A stretch of 64,000 nt of DNA from Pezicula radicicola (taxonomy: Eukaryota > Ascomycota > Leotiomycetes > Helotiales > Dermateaceae): positions 314,425 through 378,424 of the forward strand of contig PDUO01000027.1 of the NCBI GenBank assembly GCA_003008705.1, read 5' to 3'. Below are positions 1-11,100 of the stretch, one piece after another (the stretch's first letter is position 1; every line of letters starts with the position of its first letter). The notes beneath the pieces were generated by a model, which was given only the letters and a program-made list of their open reading frames with translations, was not told the DNA's origin and ran no database searches. Both the position numbers and the translations under genes were made by a program.

Positions 1-220
1 GAGAGAAGGAGAGCGAATTGGGTTGGGAAGTCTAGCGTGCTTTTGGTGGGGTGAAAGGTGTTTTATGACGAACACCTCGTTGGCCTAAGTACTGCTGTTC
101 CTCTCTCTTTGAAAACTTTCTCTCCAATCCATCTACATCTCCAGACCAAGAGCACAATCACGGACTTCTACATACAACCTATACACACACAATCAATCGT
201 CTTTTCACCATATCCTCATC
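1..220 (+). promoter_or_regulatory. Upstream region and 5' UTR of the transaldolase gene
   Basis: There is no reading frame of note. From about 100 to 215 the + strand is rich in pyrimidines and in CA, as is common just upstream of the start codon of strongly expressed fungal genes. I cannot place a TATA box or transcription start with confidence. Confidence 0.4.
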
Positions 221-1328
221 ATGTCCAACTCTCTTGAACAATTGAAGGCCTCTGGCACTACTGTCGTCTCCGACTCCGGTGACTTTGCGTCCATTGGCAA
301 GTACAAGCCTCAAGATGCCACCACCAACCCCTCCTTGATCCTCGCTGCGACCAAGAAGCCAGAGTACGCCAAGCTCATCGATGTCGCTGTTGCATACGGA
401 AAGGAGCACGGTACCGATATTGATTCCAAGGTCGATGCTACTCTTGACCGTCTGTTGGTTGAGTTCGGAAAGGAAATCTTGAAGATTGTTCCTGGAAAGG
501 TCTCAACGGAAGTTGATGCCCGCTTCTCTTTCACAGTCAAGGGCTCCGTTGACAAGGCTCTTCACATTATCGATGTACGTATTCTTCCACCTCCGGTCTT
601 CATCTCTACAGCTGTTGGCATGGATCAGAGATGCTAATTTTGCTTTCAACAGCTATACAAGTCCGTCGGCATTGACAAATCCCGAGTTCTGATCAAGATC
701 GCCTCCACCTGGGAGGGAATCCAAGCCGCCCGTATCCTCCAGCGCGATCACGGCATCAACGTTAACCTCACCCTCATGTTCTCCCAAGTCCAGGCTATTG
801 CCGCTGCCGAGGCCGGAACCTTCCTCATCTCCCCCTTCGTCGGTCGCATCCTCGATTGGTACAAGGCATCCACCGGAAAGACCTACAGCAAGGAGGAGGA
901 CCCAGGAGTCGCTTCTGTCAAAGCTATCTTTGACTACTACAAGAAGTTCGGATACAAGACCATTGTCATGGGTGCCTCATTCAGAAATGTCGGTGAGATC
1001 ACCGAGTTGGCTGGATGTGATTACTTGACCATTGCTGTAAGTATCCTCTTCAGAACCTCATAGACAGAACTTTCTCTAACTGTAATAATAGCCTTCTCTC
1101 CTTGAAGAGCTCCAGAGCTCAGACGCCCCTGTTCCTAAGAAGTTGGCTGCCGAGAGCGCATCTTCGTTGAACCTCGAGAAGAAGTCCTACGTCGACGACG
1201 AGTCACTGTTCAGATTCGACTTCAACGAGGATCAGATGGCCGTCGAGAAGCTTCGTGAGGGTATTAGCAAGTTTGCCGCAGACGCCGAGACATTGAAGGA
1301 TATTCTCAAGGCCAAGATTGAGGCATAG
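221..1328 (+). CDS. TAL1: Transaldolase (pentose phosphate pathway)
   Basis: Cytosolic transaldolase moves a dihydroxyacetone unit between sedoheptulose-7-phosphate and glyceraldehyde-3-phosphate in the non-oxidative pentose phosphate pathway. Three exons, 221-574, 653-1036 and 1092-1328, join in phase to 324 residues, the usual family length. Introns are 78 and 55 bp with GTACGT and GTAAGT donors. The Schiff-base lysine is K133 in KIASTWEG. Asp18 (VVSDSGDF) and Glu97 (STEVDAR) match the other active-site acids of the class I aldolase fold. The signature ATTNPSLI lies at residues 33-40. Third codon positions favour C strongly, as expected for an abundant enzyme. It is convergent with the Tudor-SN gene downstream. 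The start is the first ATG and matches the usual N-terminus of the family. Identification is essentially certain. Confidence 0.97.
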
Positions 1329-2053
1329 GTCTGTTAATTTTTGGTTGTTGGTTGAGAGATATTTTGGTTGGGTGGTAGCCGGTATATGGCAACTTTACAT
1401 AGTACTCGAGGGTATTAGGTGATGAATGAACAAATATTTTTCAGCGATTTTGAAATATTGACCCGCCTTGGTCTCCCAGGTATCTAGAAAGATGACCGAC
1501 ATTTCCCAACTCTTTAAGACTTACATCTTTATCTCCACTGAGCAGGGAATAGAGACAGCACCTCGGAAATGTATAACAAAGTCTCGCACTTTGTTGTGTT
1601 TGAGCGAAGTAAGACGTGAGAGGTTCGATTAAAGTTTGGCTTAGTTTAATTTAGTTTGGTCAGATTTAACAGATTTAGATGAAGTGCTACAGGGTTCACT
1701 CACTCATCACTACATCATCACATCAATGACAATAAAACAGAACAAAGAATGGCAGAACTCAAGATATTTGAATTCTTCAACTAACTACCAACCACCAACC
1801 ACCCATCATATCATCATTCCATGCCCATGCTATGCGATTTTTCGATTTTCCCCAACCCAAGGCCAAACAAAGGCCATGCAATGCGAATTTTGTAGAAGAG
1901 AAACATAATATTCGATGCCAAGTGCCAATGCCAATAACCCTTTTAAGTAGAGTAGAGGAAAGTAGATAAAGCAAAGAGGAGTTTCTGAGAAACCGCCACC
2001 ATGTTGGGTGTGCGTGTGTAGCAAGTAATGTTATGAAATCTAGATGATAGCAT
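1329..2053. other. Convergent intergenic region, two 3' UTRs
   Basis: This stretch lies between the stop codons of the convergent transaldolase and Tudor-SN genes. It holds only short chance frames. Around 1630-1680 there is a T/A-rich stretch with repeated TTTAGTTT-like words. No RNA gene or mobile element is seen. Confidence 0.6.
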
Positions 2054-4894
2054 CTAATCTTCAGTAATATCACCGTACTCCCACATTCCAAGGTGAGCAG
2101 CCTTGGCTGTCTCCTGCTTTGAGTTAAGCACCTTTAGAACATCCATAAACGATTTCTCCCAAACCTTAAGCTTGAAAGGAACCATGGCATAACCTTCAGC
2201 TACGATATCCGCGTTGATGCTCTGAGTGAAGTTTTCACTATTGCTGGGGTCGTAAAGGGTGACGTATAGGGTGTTGTTCTCCTTGGTATCCGTGTAGTCA
2301 ACGTTAGCGACGAGCTCCTTGCCTGCGAAATTCTCTGTGATGAATCCAATAGCATCCTGAAGATAGTCGGCGTTGGTGGGCAGCTGGACAAGAGACAGAA
2401 CAGCGTCGACAGCCTGTGGGCGTAGCGCTCCGGCCTGGGGGGAGAATTGTGGTTGGGTGAGAGGGCGTAGACGCGACCAAGGGATTTTCTCGCTGTTGCC
2501 GTAGTCGATGTATACAACCTCTGCCTCCTTGGCTGTGCGGTCGTTGGATCTTATGCGTGCGCGGTACCATTGTTGATCTTCAGTAAATTTCGCTGCTACA
2601 TAATCACCTGCCTTTGGTGCATCCTTCAAGCCAGATGAGTTGTTAGGGCTCATGTGAAATGATTTAAAGCTTGACATTAATGTCTCGAGGGCCGCCGTTC
2701 CCGGACCGATGAGTTGAAGCTTAAGCTTGCCAGCTGAATCAATGTTTGTGATCATTACATCGCGGTAATCAGGCTTGCGTTCAACTGGAGCAGAATTGCC
2801 GTTTGAGTTGCCATTGGAGTACGACGTCTCTTCCTCTTCTGGAACGTCCATGGAAGGATCCCAGTCAGTCCATATATTCTTGCGGGCATCCTTGGCACGC
2901 TTTTCCGCAGCAAAAAGCTCGTTTGCGTTACCGGCTTGCTCAGCGGAGTATCCATGGACTGTTGCCAGCCCTTGCTCTACAAGAACCTTGGCAAAACTTT
3001 CACCACCAATGTAAAGTTCTCCGATAAATCCACCGACCTTGTCAACGCCATGTACATCAATAGTTACGTCGCGTTGAGTGAGACGCTTAGTTGCAAGATC
3101 ATGGGCTTCTTGGCCATATGGTTCAGCCTTGTCATTCGGGTTTCTTGCTGACTTGGGTGCTCGAATTCCACCAAGAACAAAATTAAGCTTGATATTTTCA
3201 CGTGGGACCAAGACGACAAACCTACCACCGCCCTTAACGAAGTCGACAATGGCTGGGATCTTCTTCTGTCGCTGGAGGGTGGAGAGCTGGATCTTGGCCT
3301 TCTGAAGTGACTCGGAGGCATCGGCGTATTGCTTCGCCTTGGCTGGCTTTCCAGACCACATACCCTTCTTCGCCTCCTTAGCTTCCTCTTGAGCAACTAG
3401 CAACTCATCGTAGTTGGGAGCTCTATCGGTATCGTCTCTACGATGACGAATGACTGAACACCATCCTTCTTGGACAAGCGCGAGACCAATATTCTTATCG
3501 CCTATTGTAACTGTGGCAACATCCTTGGCATCGAAACCCTCGGTAGCAGGTCTTGAGCCATCAATATTCATTCGCACAGTCTTTCCAATGATCTTTTTCC
3601 GTAAAAATTCTTTGGCTTCGTCTCGGAAAGGTGCCTCTACAGGTTCATTTGGTCGAGGGCCACGGACACTGCTAAGACTGATTCTTCTCTCCACGCCGGC
3701 TTTGTTTCGAACAAAGATTACATCGGCGCTGAAGATCTTGGTAACTGTTGCTTCTAGATTACCACCTTGCGCATTGGACTTGGCAACGTGATCTTTGAAT
3801 ATGCCACTCTTTGCAGCTTGGGCAGTCTTCTCAGCTTTTCGCAAAGCGGCCATATCTGCACCCAGTAAGGTTGAATGGAAATCAGTACATCTTGCCAGAC
3901 CGGCTTCTAGAAGGAAAATAGCAATGCTTCCCCTAGGATGCTTGACAGAGGCAATAAGTTGTTTTTGAGGGCTTAAGCCCAGGATATCAACTTTAACGTT
4001 ACGCTGTAATAGTCTCTCTTCCACAAATCGCTTGGCCTCATCTCCGTGTTCTTCAGCTGGCTGTCTTTCATTGTTGGATGGGTTAATTCGTTCCGTCGTA
4101 GGTGCCCGCACACCGGCAACAAGGGTCATGACTTGGCAGTGCATCGTAGGTGAAATAATGAGACGCAGAAGCATTCGATCGCCACTCAATACGCGCTCAA
4201 CCAAACCATCCACGGTTTTGCCCTTGTACTTCTCCAGAAACTCAGCCGAATCGCCCATATCATGCTGAACATCAATACGGCCGCCACTGGGAGCCCAGAG
4301 ACCCTTGTCCTCACTACGAGCTTGTGCCTCGAATAAGCGTAGTTTGTCTAGTTGCTGGAGGGCCTCTTCGGAATCTTCTTTGCGCCCAGCATCTTCCCTC
4401 AGCTTCAACCAACCCTCTTGTACCATTACTTCCGGAAGTCGTCTTCCATCGTTCAAAAATACAATGCCGTATTCGCGCTTTGTGTTTGGAATCACATATA
4501 GAACTTGAAATTGGACGACCTTTCCAACCACTAGTTTCCGCAGCGCGTCTCTGGATTCAAATGCCCATTGTTCGTCGCCATCCTTTTTAAGATGTGGCGA
4601 TGTCGTGTATGCCAATGAGAGGGTGCGTTCAGCAAGAGGATTATCCACTGCAGTAAGAATAAGGCTGTCACCGCTCAAGACGGACTTCACTCTCGCTTGA
4701 CTGAGAGGCATTGCGCTGTAACTTGCAGGAGGTACGTTCGGTAGAAGGTGTATTCCGAGAGGCGGGATCCGGGGACTAGGAAATGGTTCAATGATGTTAG
4801 CATAGTCCGTAGAATGCGCTGAGGTCTTTGAGGCTATAGAGTCTCTCCGTCTACGTCCTGGTCCTGCGGAATAACCGATCTTGATAGGCGCCAT
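2054..4894 (-). CDS. SND1: Tudor-SN / SND1 family protein (staphylococcal nuclease repeats plus Tudor domain)
   Basis: Single-exon gene of 946 codons. It carries four full SNase (OB-fold) repeats, roughly residues 65-205, 228-365, 378-517 and 545-680. A Tudor domain follows at about 750-830, with motifs WYRARI and VVYIDYGNSEKIPW, and then a C-terminal half SNase repeat. This is the SND1/p100 layout. Family members bind RNA, act in RNA decay, splicing and stress granules, and some cleave inosine-containing RNA. The first repeat begins right after an internal ATG at residue 62 (MPLSQARVKSVLSGD), as in most relatives. Residues 1-61 are an unusual Arg/Ser/Pro-rich extension. From M62 the protein is 885 residues, the normal family size, so 4711 is a serious alternative start. 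It is convergent with transaldolase and tandem with SOD1. Confidence 0.93.
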   Translation of the reverse strand: MAPIKIGYSAGPGRRRRDSIASKTSAHSTDYANIIEPFPSPRIPPLGIHLLPNVPPASYSAMPLSQARVKSVLSGDSLILTAVDNPLAERTLSLAYTTSPHLKKDGDEQWAFESRDALRKLVVGKVVQFQVLYVIPNTKREYGIVFLNDGRRLPEVMVQEGWLKLREDAGRKEDSEEALQQLDKLRLFEAQARSEDKGLWAPSGGRIDVQHDMGDSAEFLEKYKGKTVDGLVERVLSGDRMLLRLIISPTMHCQVMTLVAGVRAPTTERINPSNNERQPAEEHGDEAKRFVEERLLQRNVKVDILGLSPQKQLIASVKHPRGSIAIFLLEAGLARCTDFHSTLLGADMAALRKAEKTAQAAKSGIFKDHVAKSNAQGGNLEATVTKIFSADVIFVRNKAGVERRISLSSVRGPRPNEPVEAPFRDEAKEFLRKKIIGKTVRMNIDGSRPATEGFDAKDVATVTIGDKNIGLALVQEGWCSVIRHRRDDTDRAPNYDELLVAQEEAKEAKKGMWSGKPAKAKQYADASESLQKAKIQLSTLQRQKKIPAIVDFVKGGGRFVVLVPRENIKLNFVLGGIRAPKSARNPNDKAEPYGQEAHDLATKRLTQRDVTIDVHGVDKVGGFIGELYIGGESFAKVLVEQGLATVHGYSAEQAGNANELFAAEKRAKDARKNIWTDWDPSMDVPEEEETSYSNGNSNGNSAPVERKPDYRDVMITNIDSAGKLKLQLIGPGTAALETLMSSFKSFHMSPNNSSGLKDAPKAGDYVAAKFTEDQQWYRARIRSNDRTAKEAEVVYIDYGNSEKIPWSRLRPLTQPQFSPQAGALRPQAVDAVLSLVQLPTNADYLQDAIGFITENFAGKELVANVDYTDTKENNTLYVTLYDPSNSENFTQSINADIVAEGYAMVPFKLKVWEKSFMDVLKVLNSKQETAKAAHLGMWEYGDITED

Positions 4895-5726
4895 AATGAT
4901 GGATTGCAGATAGCCTTAGCGAGTTGCAAATCAAATATTGAAATCCTGGGTATCAGCACTACTTTGCCAGGTTGAGGAGGGTCCTGGTGCGGTGTACAGA
5001 TATTTTTCTGTGACCAGGCGTGGTATTTGTTCTGAAAAGGCGCAGAGCGTGCGATTGCTTGAAGAAAATCAAGAGCCAGGTTGTTTTCTTGGTGCGTAGA
5101 GGGTCTCCAGAGCCGTAACGGCGAAAATTAGGCGTCTTCGAGACATCAGGGAACTCCCTCTGGTGAAGCTATTCACCCAGGATAATGCAGCGCGGGACGC
5201 AGCAGACACATCGCATTGTGGAAAGAAAGAAGGACGGTTACTCACATAAGGATCCAATTCTTTTTAATTGCGAAGTTTACTAGCCAACAGATCGAATGCA
5301 ATGCAATTTATTGGTAGGGAAATTTGGGTAAATCAATGGGCAAAGTAGGAGACTGACAGTTGATAGCTTAGGTGTCTTGTGAGCAGTAGACAAAATAGTG
5401 TCATCAACTCAGTGGGGTTCTTCAACAGGGTTCAAATTACGCGAACCGAGATCTTAGCGCCCTTCATAGTTCTAGACCAAGCGAAATAATAGGGGCAGGA
5501 AACTTGTCTACAGTTCACAAAACAAACATACCGGTACTTGTTTGCATCACATCATACACTGTCTTTCGGAAAGTCTGTCTTGTTGGAGATGGTTGATTTG
5601 GATGACTACCTATGGAAGAGTCCAAGCTGTCTTGCTTATGGCAACTTGAAGATACACATTCTCACATATCACCACCCCATATATCCAGACGGAGTCACCT
5701 TGCGACGTTCACACCTGGTGCACTAT
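4895..5726. other. Upstream region of the Tudor-SN gene and 3' flank of SOD1
   Basis: No convincing gene. A 62-codon frame on the minus strand (5069-5257) has no recognisable features and may lie in the 5' leader of the Tudor-SN transcript. The stretch 5460-5726 probably holds the SOD1 3' UTR. Confidence 0.5.
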
Positions 5727-6582
5727 TTATGCAGCAATACCGATGACACCTAGCATTCGAACATCAGTAATGATACTCAGGACAATATCAGACGAGGTTG
5801 CTTACCGCAAGCAGGTCGAGTGCCAGCATTGCCAGTCTTCTTGGACTCCTCGTTTCCTCCCTTACCAAGATCGTCGGTTCCGGAGTGGACGACAACAGTA
5901 CGCTACTCAAAAGTTAGCAAGATCATCTTGATATGCCCAACCATCAAACTTACGCCAATAACGCTCTCTGGGCCGATCAACTTAATGAGCTTATCTGTGG
6001 TTGAGCCAACGCCGTTTCCTTGGGCATCAGTCTTGAAGTTGCCCAAGTCACCAACATGTCTCTCCTCATCCTCAGGGGCACCGTGTGTCTTGCTGTGCGG
6101 GTTGACTATGGAAAAAATCAGTCTTGTCTAATCCAGGTATGCACCCGTCTATGCACCCAATGAGCTTACAGTGAGGACCAGCAGATGTGCAGCCATTGGT
6201 GTTGTCACCGAACTGGTGGACGTGCATGCCACGTTCGGCATTGGCATCGTGGCCAGTGATGTTCCATGAGATGGTGGTTGGGGAAGATTCGGAGGCCTGC
6301 TCGAAGGTAACGGTACCGGTGATCTTCGAGTCACCTCGGATTTGTGCAACTAGTAAAGTGGTGCATGGTCAGCATGGGTTCAAAGACTCGGTGCTAGTCA
6401 TCCAATGTCTTGGTTCCGATGGTAATTGATAGACAGATGGCCATCCAGGTGTCTTGATGAAGCTTCGAAATGTGCTCATAAGTTCTCTGACGACCCCGCT
6501 ATTGGCCGCTGCTGTCTCTGGCAACGGCTACAAGGGTTCAGAGAGCTATATATCAAGTGACAGACGTACCTGCTTTGACCAT
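5727..6582 (-). CDS. SOD1: Cu/Zn superoxide dismutase
   Basis: Converts superoxide to hydrogen peroxide and oxygen in the cytosol. Five exons on the minus strand join in phase to 154 residues, the canonical length: 6570-6582, 6170-6349, 5954-6105, 5806-5902 and 5727-5749. All ligands are present: copper H47, H49, H64 and H121; zinc H64, H72, H81 and D84; disulfide C58-C147; and the motif GPHFNP. The first coding exon is only 13 nt (MVKA plus one base), followed by a 220-bp intron, the longest in the gene. The other introns are 51-64 bp. It is divergent from the RhoGEF gene across 1.55 kb. No secretion signal is present, so this is the intracellular enzyme. Confidence 0.96.
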
Positions 6583-8133
6583 TTTGATGGATTGTGGTTG
6601 TATTTTGGTACTTGAAGAGCTTATTGAAGATAGATGGATAAGTTTAATGAAGAGAAGATGAGTGAGGTTTAGGTGGGAGCGGGCATTCTCTCGTTTTCCA
6701 TGAGGTATCTTGAAGTGGGGTAGAGTTTAGATCTGTAAGCGGTTTCGGCAGCCACTTCCTACGGTCGCGTCAATAAGTCACCATCTCACATGCATCACCA
6801 CTGGTCGTTTTAAAGGTATGACTTCATAGGCTGAGCTGTTCTTATTATAATCTATGGGAATAAATACGTAAAGCCTGAGTAATAAGAAGCTGAGAGGCTG
6901 ACCGGATTATTTGCCATCACAACTCAGCTTTGGAATATCCAGAGCGTGCATTCACTATACTGCTACAAGTAGGCGTGGGAGGACTTCCATCACGACTGAT
7001 ACTGTACCGTATGACGGGGTGCCAGTCTCAAACCTTCTAGAAGTTCTCAACCCCTTTTGGAGTTTGAGATACTTCGTATTTCCCAAGTGTGGTAGAGAAA
7101 ATGATCCAGGGCCCATGGCCGGATAATAAAGTGCCGGTACACCAGAAATGCCTTCGAATTCTGCAAGAAAGGAGAAAGAAGAACGAATTAAATACGTACA
7201 TTAGAGCGGAACAATCGGAGAAGCTGCTGTACAACGCAGTGGTGCAGCGCAGCTCATGGCGTCTTCCCTCGCACCGCCACACTAGCCAGCCCACAGCCTT
7301 ATGAGTTTGGACTGTGGCAATTTTTCAGCCAACCAACAAACTAGTTTCAAACTTCCTTGCTCTGCGGATCGTGACGTTGTTAGAGAGGGTATGGAAAAAA
7401 AGAGCATTTACGGACTACGTTGTAGAGATGGGAGCTTTATTTTGTCGGACTTGAAATCAAGCTGTGTAGAGTACCTTAGGTTGTTCTCGAATCTCGAGTA
7501 CTCGACGGGAGTAGCAGTCCGGAGGTAAAGGGCTTAGTTTCCCTGTCAGCGCAAGTGACACTAGCGCAGCGCAACTCCAGCTCATCGCGAAGCTCAGACA
7601 ATCTTGAGGGGCCTGAATACGACCTACAGCACCACGGAAGGCTGCAACAACACATCGCCAGATAACTTGGTTAATGACTTGAGGACTTCTCCCGCTGGCG
7701 TTGAGAGATTTCCGCTTCGACGATAGATTAACTGTGGATGACTACGATCACAACATACTCTATTCGCCTTTTGAACAGGCATCCGTCGCAATTTACTTAA
7801 CGACAACGCGCAAACTTCTTTGAAGAGAGACATCCGCCACCGAGTCCGACGTCTACGAAACCCGCACATCAGCTAGAGCTAATACAACTTTCGAACGGCC
7901 CTACTTAGAGATATATACTTTGACAAAACGGATGGGGAGGAAGCAGGCCGTCTGAAGGAGTCGTTGCGCACAGCGCCCACCAATGCCGCAAGGCTCTGCT
8001 TCTACCCAACTACTCAGGCTACCCGCCAAAGATTGCATATTTGCATCTTGAGTCTTCGAATAATCTTCCATAAGCACCAAGTCGACATCGAGGGGGCTGG
8101 TTTGATCGCGCGCCAAGCATTCTAACCGTGAAC
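6583..8133. promoter_or_regulatory. Shared divergent promoter region of SOD1 and ROM2
   Basis: A 1.55-kb gap between two divergent genes. Several frames of 60-105 codons exist on both strands, but none has recognisable domains. The part nearest 8134 is likely the long 5' leader of the RhoGEF transcript. Confidence 0.55.
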
Positions 8134-11100
8134 ATGTCTTTTCACCAGAACGGCAGTCAGCGCAGATATGGCCATGTGCCTCCTGTGCAATATGGGGCTC
8201 CAGGCACGCACGATTCAAATCATAGCCTGCAGAGACAATCGAGTTTCAACAATGGCGATGATGGCGCTTTTTTTGATCCCAGTCAACAGAGCGGCCTGTC
8301 ATACTCGGGCAGAACAGCTCAAATGCCACAAGAAGAAATGTACATGACGAGTCCCACGAGCACCCAGAGTCCTCACTCGCCAAACAGGGCTCAATTTGGC
8401 AGTCCGACCACCACATTTCCTGTATTGTCAGGGTACCAACATCAGTACCAACCAGATTCTTCTCACTCACCACCTTTGACCCAACAAACGTATAACCCTC
8501 AGGCTTTTGCCAGGGCGCAATCTCAATCCGTATCTTCACATTATCGCCCGCAGCCACAAGCTCCATACAGCAACAATTCTGGCTATACTGGGCATCAACC
8601 ATACAACCCAGCGGCTTATCAGCCTGCACCCCAAAGACAGGCCACAGTGGCTGGGTATAATACCTACAGCTCGTCTTACCATAGTCCTCCTCTTCCACAG
8701 CCTCCGCAGTCGCCAAGTCATTGGCAACAAACCTCCCAATATGGCCCTCCAGTTCCTCCGCGGCCATCTTCGTCTCAGCCCAATTCCTCCTATGCAAGAC
8801 GGCCATCTCCACAGCCCGCATATGAGCCAGATTACGGCCCACCATTCATAACGCCCAGTACAACGTCTCTTCCATCCCGCTCAACGGAATTTTATAACCC
8901 ACCTTCTTCTACTCCATATCCATCGAATGGCCATAATTATGCAGAAGATGACTATAGGACTCCGACCACAGCCCAGACGCCTTACCCAATTTACAATACA
9001 CATACTCCCATGCCAGCGTCTCAAAATTCTTTCAGTGAGGATACAAAGCGTTCTTCTACGGGCTCGCGGAATTCTGGTAACCCGCTCCAATCCCCAGGTC
9101 TGCCATATGAAGCGCCTTCAAGTGGGCCTAGTCTTCAGAGACATCCAACCCTCAAACCATTGCCAAGCGCCCCGGCAGAGGATGACGGAGGTGATGATGA
9201 TGATTGGGGCTTTGGGCTTCATGGGAAGACTGAAGAAGAGATAGCTCAGGAGAAACTTTTCGCAGACATCGGAGATGCTGTCGGTGGCTCATCAAGGTCA
9301 AGACATGGGTCTCAACTTAATGGAGACCTTCTGGACAGCGAACTTCACCGGTATAACTCAGAAGCCACGACCTTGAACCCGACAGATGTTAATCGGCAAT
9401 CGATAGCTAGAACATTGACTCCTAGCGGTCACGAGTCTATCTATGATGATTATGATGATGATGAGAGTGACCTTGAGGCTGCTGCAGGTCTCGAGGCGAT
9501 GCGCCTTGCAGAAGAACAAGATTCGCAATTAGGGTCTGGGGGTCTTGGCTTTGGCACATATGATTCACACCCACAACCTCCAACACACCAAGCTACACCT
9601 CAGAAATACCAGGATGAGAGCAGCGATAGCGACTACAAAAATATGGATCTGGGATTGGCCGGTGGAGGCTACGATGCGCATATGTCCTATGGAGATGATC
9701 TATCAGGCATGAATACGGGTCATAGTAGCGAGATGGAAGATCAGAGTCGACCACTTCCTACTCCTCATGACCTCGACAGGTCAAGTAGTTATAACCATGT
9801 ACCAGCGGCTGGACTTGGTGGTATGACGGAATATGATATCCCTGGCGATGCAGCGCTCCATCCTTTTCCAGCATTTGAAGCTGCAAGAGTGGATACCTTT
9901 GGTACTGGGGGGTTGCAGAGGCCAAGCTCGCAATCTCATCGATTGAGCTTCGATGAAGGTGATGAGCGGGTATCACTTCACTCTCGTAACGATTCACGCT
10001 TGAGTGGACTATCTGGCAGCGATTCCCCGACCCGAGACGATATGCCTGAGCTGTTTTACCATCCCGGCATGAGCTCTTCTAACAATCGACCACTTCCACC
10101 CGTGCCCTCAATGTCCCAAAATGTCACGCCGCAACTAATGCCAGCCGGCTCATACAGGCACGGGCATTCAAACTCGTTCTCTTCGGATGTCAGACAGCCG
10201 TATATACCTAATGGTCCTGACTCATACCCCCCTCAAAATATGCTCACCCCAGGTGGTGCATATGTTCCAAGATCAACATCTTTGTCTAGTCATAGCAGCA
10301 CACCTCAGACCGTTCCTCCGGTGCGATCGAAAACTGATGCAGAAGAACGACAAGCAAGGGCAAAGGCGGCACGCCAAGCACTTCGTTCTGCTAATGGTCT
10401 TGATGGGTACGACTTAAGTACTCCGCAGTCTGGCATGCCGTTGGATCTTCCATCGTTACCTGCAGGAAGACGCAAGAAATTCTCTCCTTCGAGATTATCA
10501 TCCGCAGATTTCAAACATTGTGGAGAACCATGGGCGTTAAGCAAGATTGCGCAATGGATGCGAGATATGGCAGAGGGTGAGTCCGACCTGCGGCAGAAAA
10601 CGATCGAAGAGGGCCTTGTCGCTTTGTTCACGCATAAGGTGCCTACTATGAACACAGCAGATGCTGAAACTTTGAGCCAAAGAGTGGTTAAATCTATGTT
10701 TGATGCCGGCATTCTACTGCCAGAAGAGGAGTGGGTCAAATTTGGGCAGGGTGAGATATCTGGTGTACTTTGGCAACTGACAGGATCTGGTTGTTATGCC
10801 CCAAAGCTACATGAGCAGGAAGTCCATGGACGTTGTTATTCGCATCACTGCACGCGGACTTTGAAGAAGATCAACCTTCAATCACAGAGTCTCGAACCGT
10901 CACGAAAGTCGGAAGACTGGGTTACCTTCTTCAAACTTTCCAAAGAAGACCTAGAGCCGGCAAATAAGAAAGAAATTGAGCGCCAGAACAACCTTCATGA
11001 GATTGTCATGTCCGAAGACACATACATGGATCAGATCAACGTCCTACGCATTCTCTACAGAGACGACCTTACGTCTTGGAATCCTCCAATCATAGACAAG

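Noticed and set aside
8128..8133. GTG codon in frame upstream of the ROM2 ATG
   Set aside because: GTG is not a normal nuclear start; the ATG at 8134 is two codons later.
8246..8845. 199-codon minus-strand frame inside ROM2
   Set aside because: Complement of the low-complexity N-terminal part of the RhoGEF; no independent evidence.
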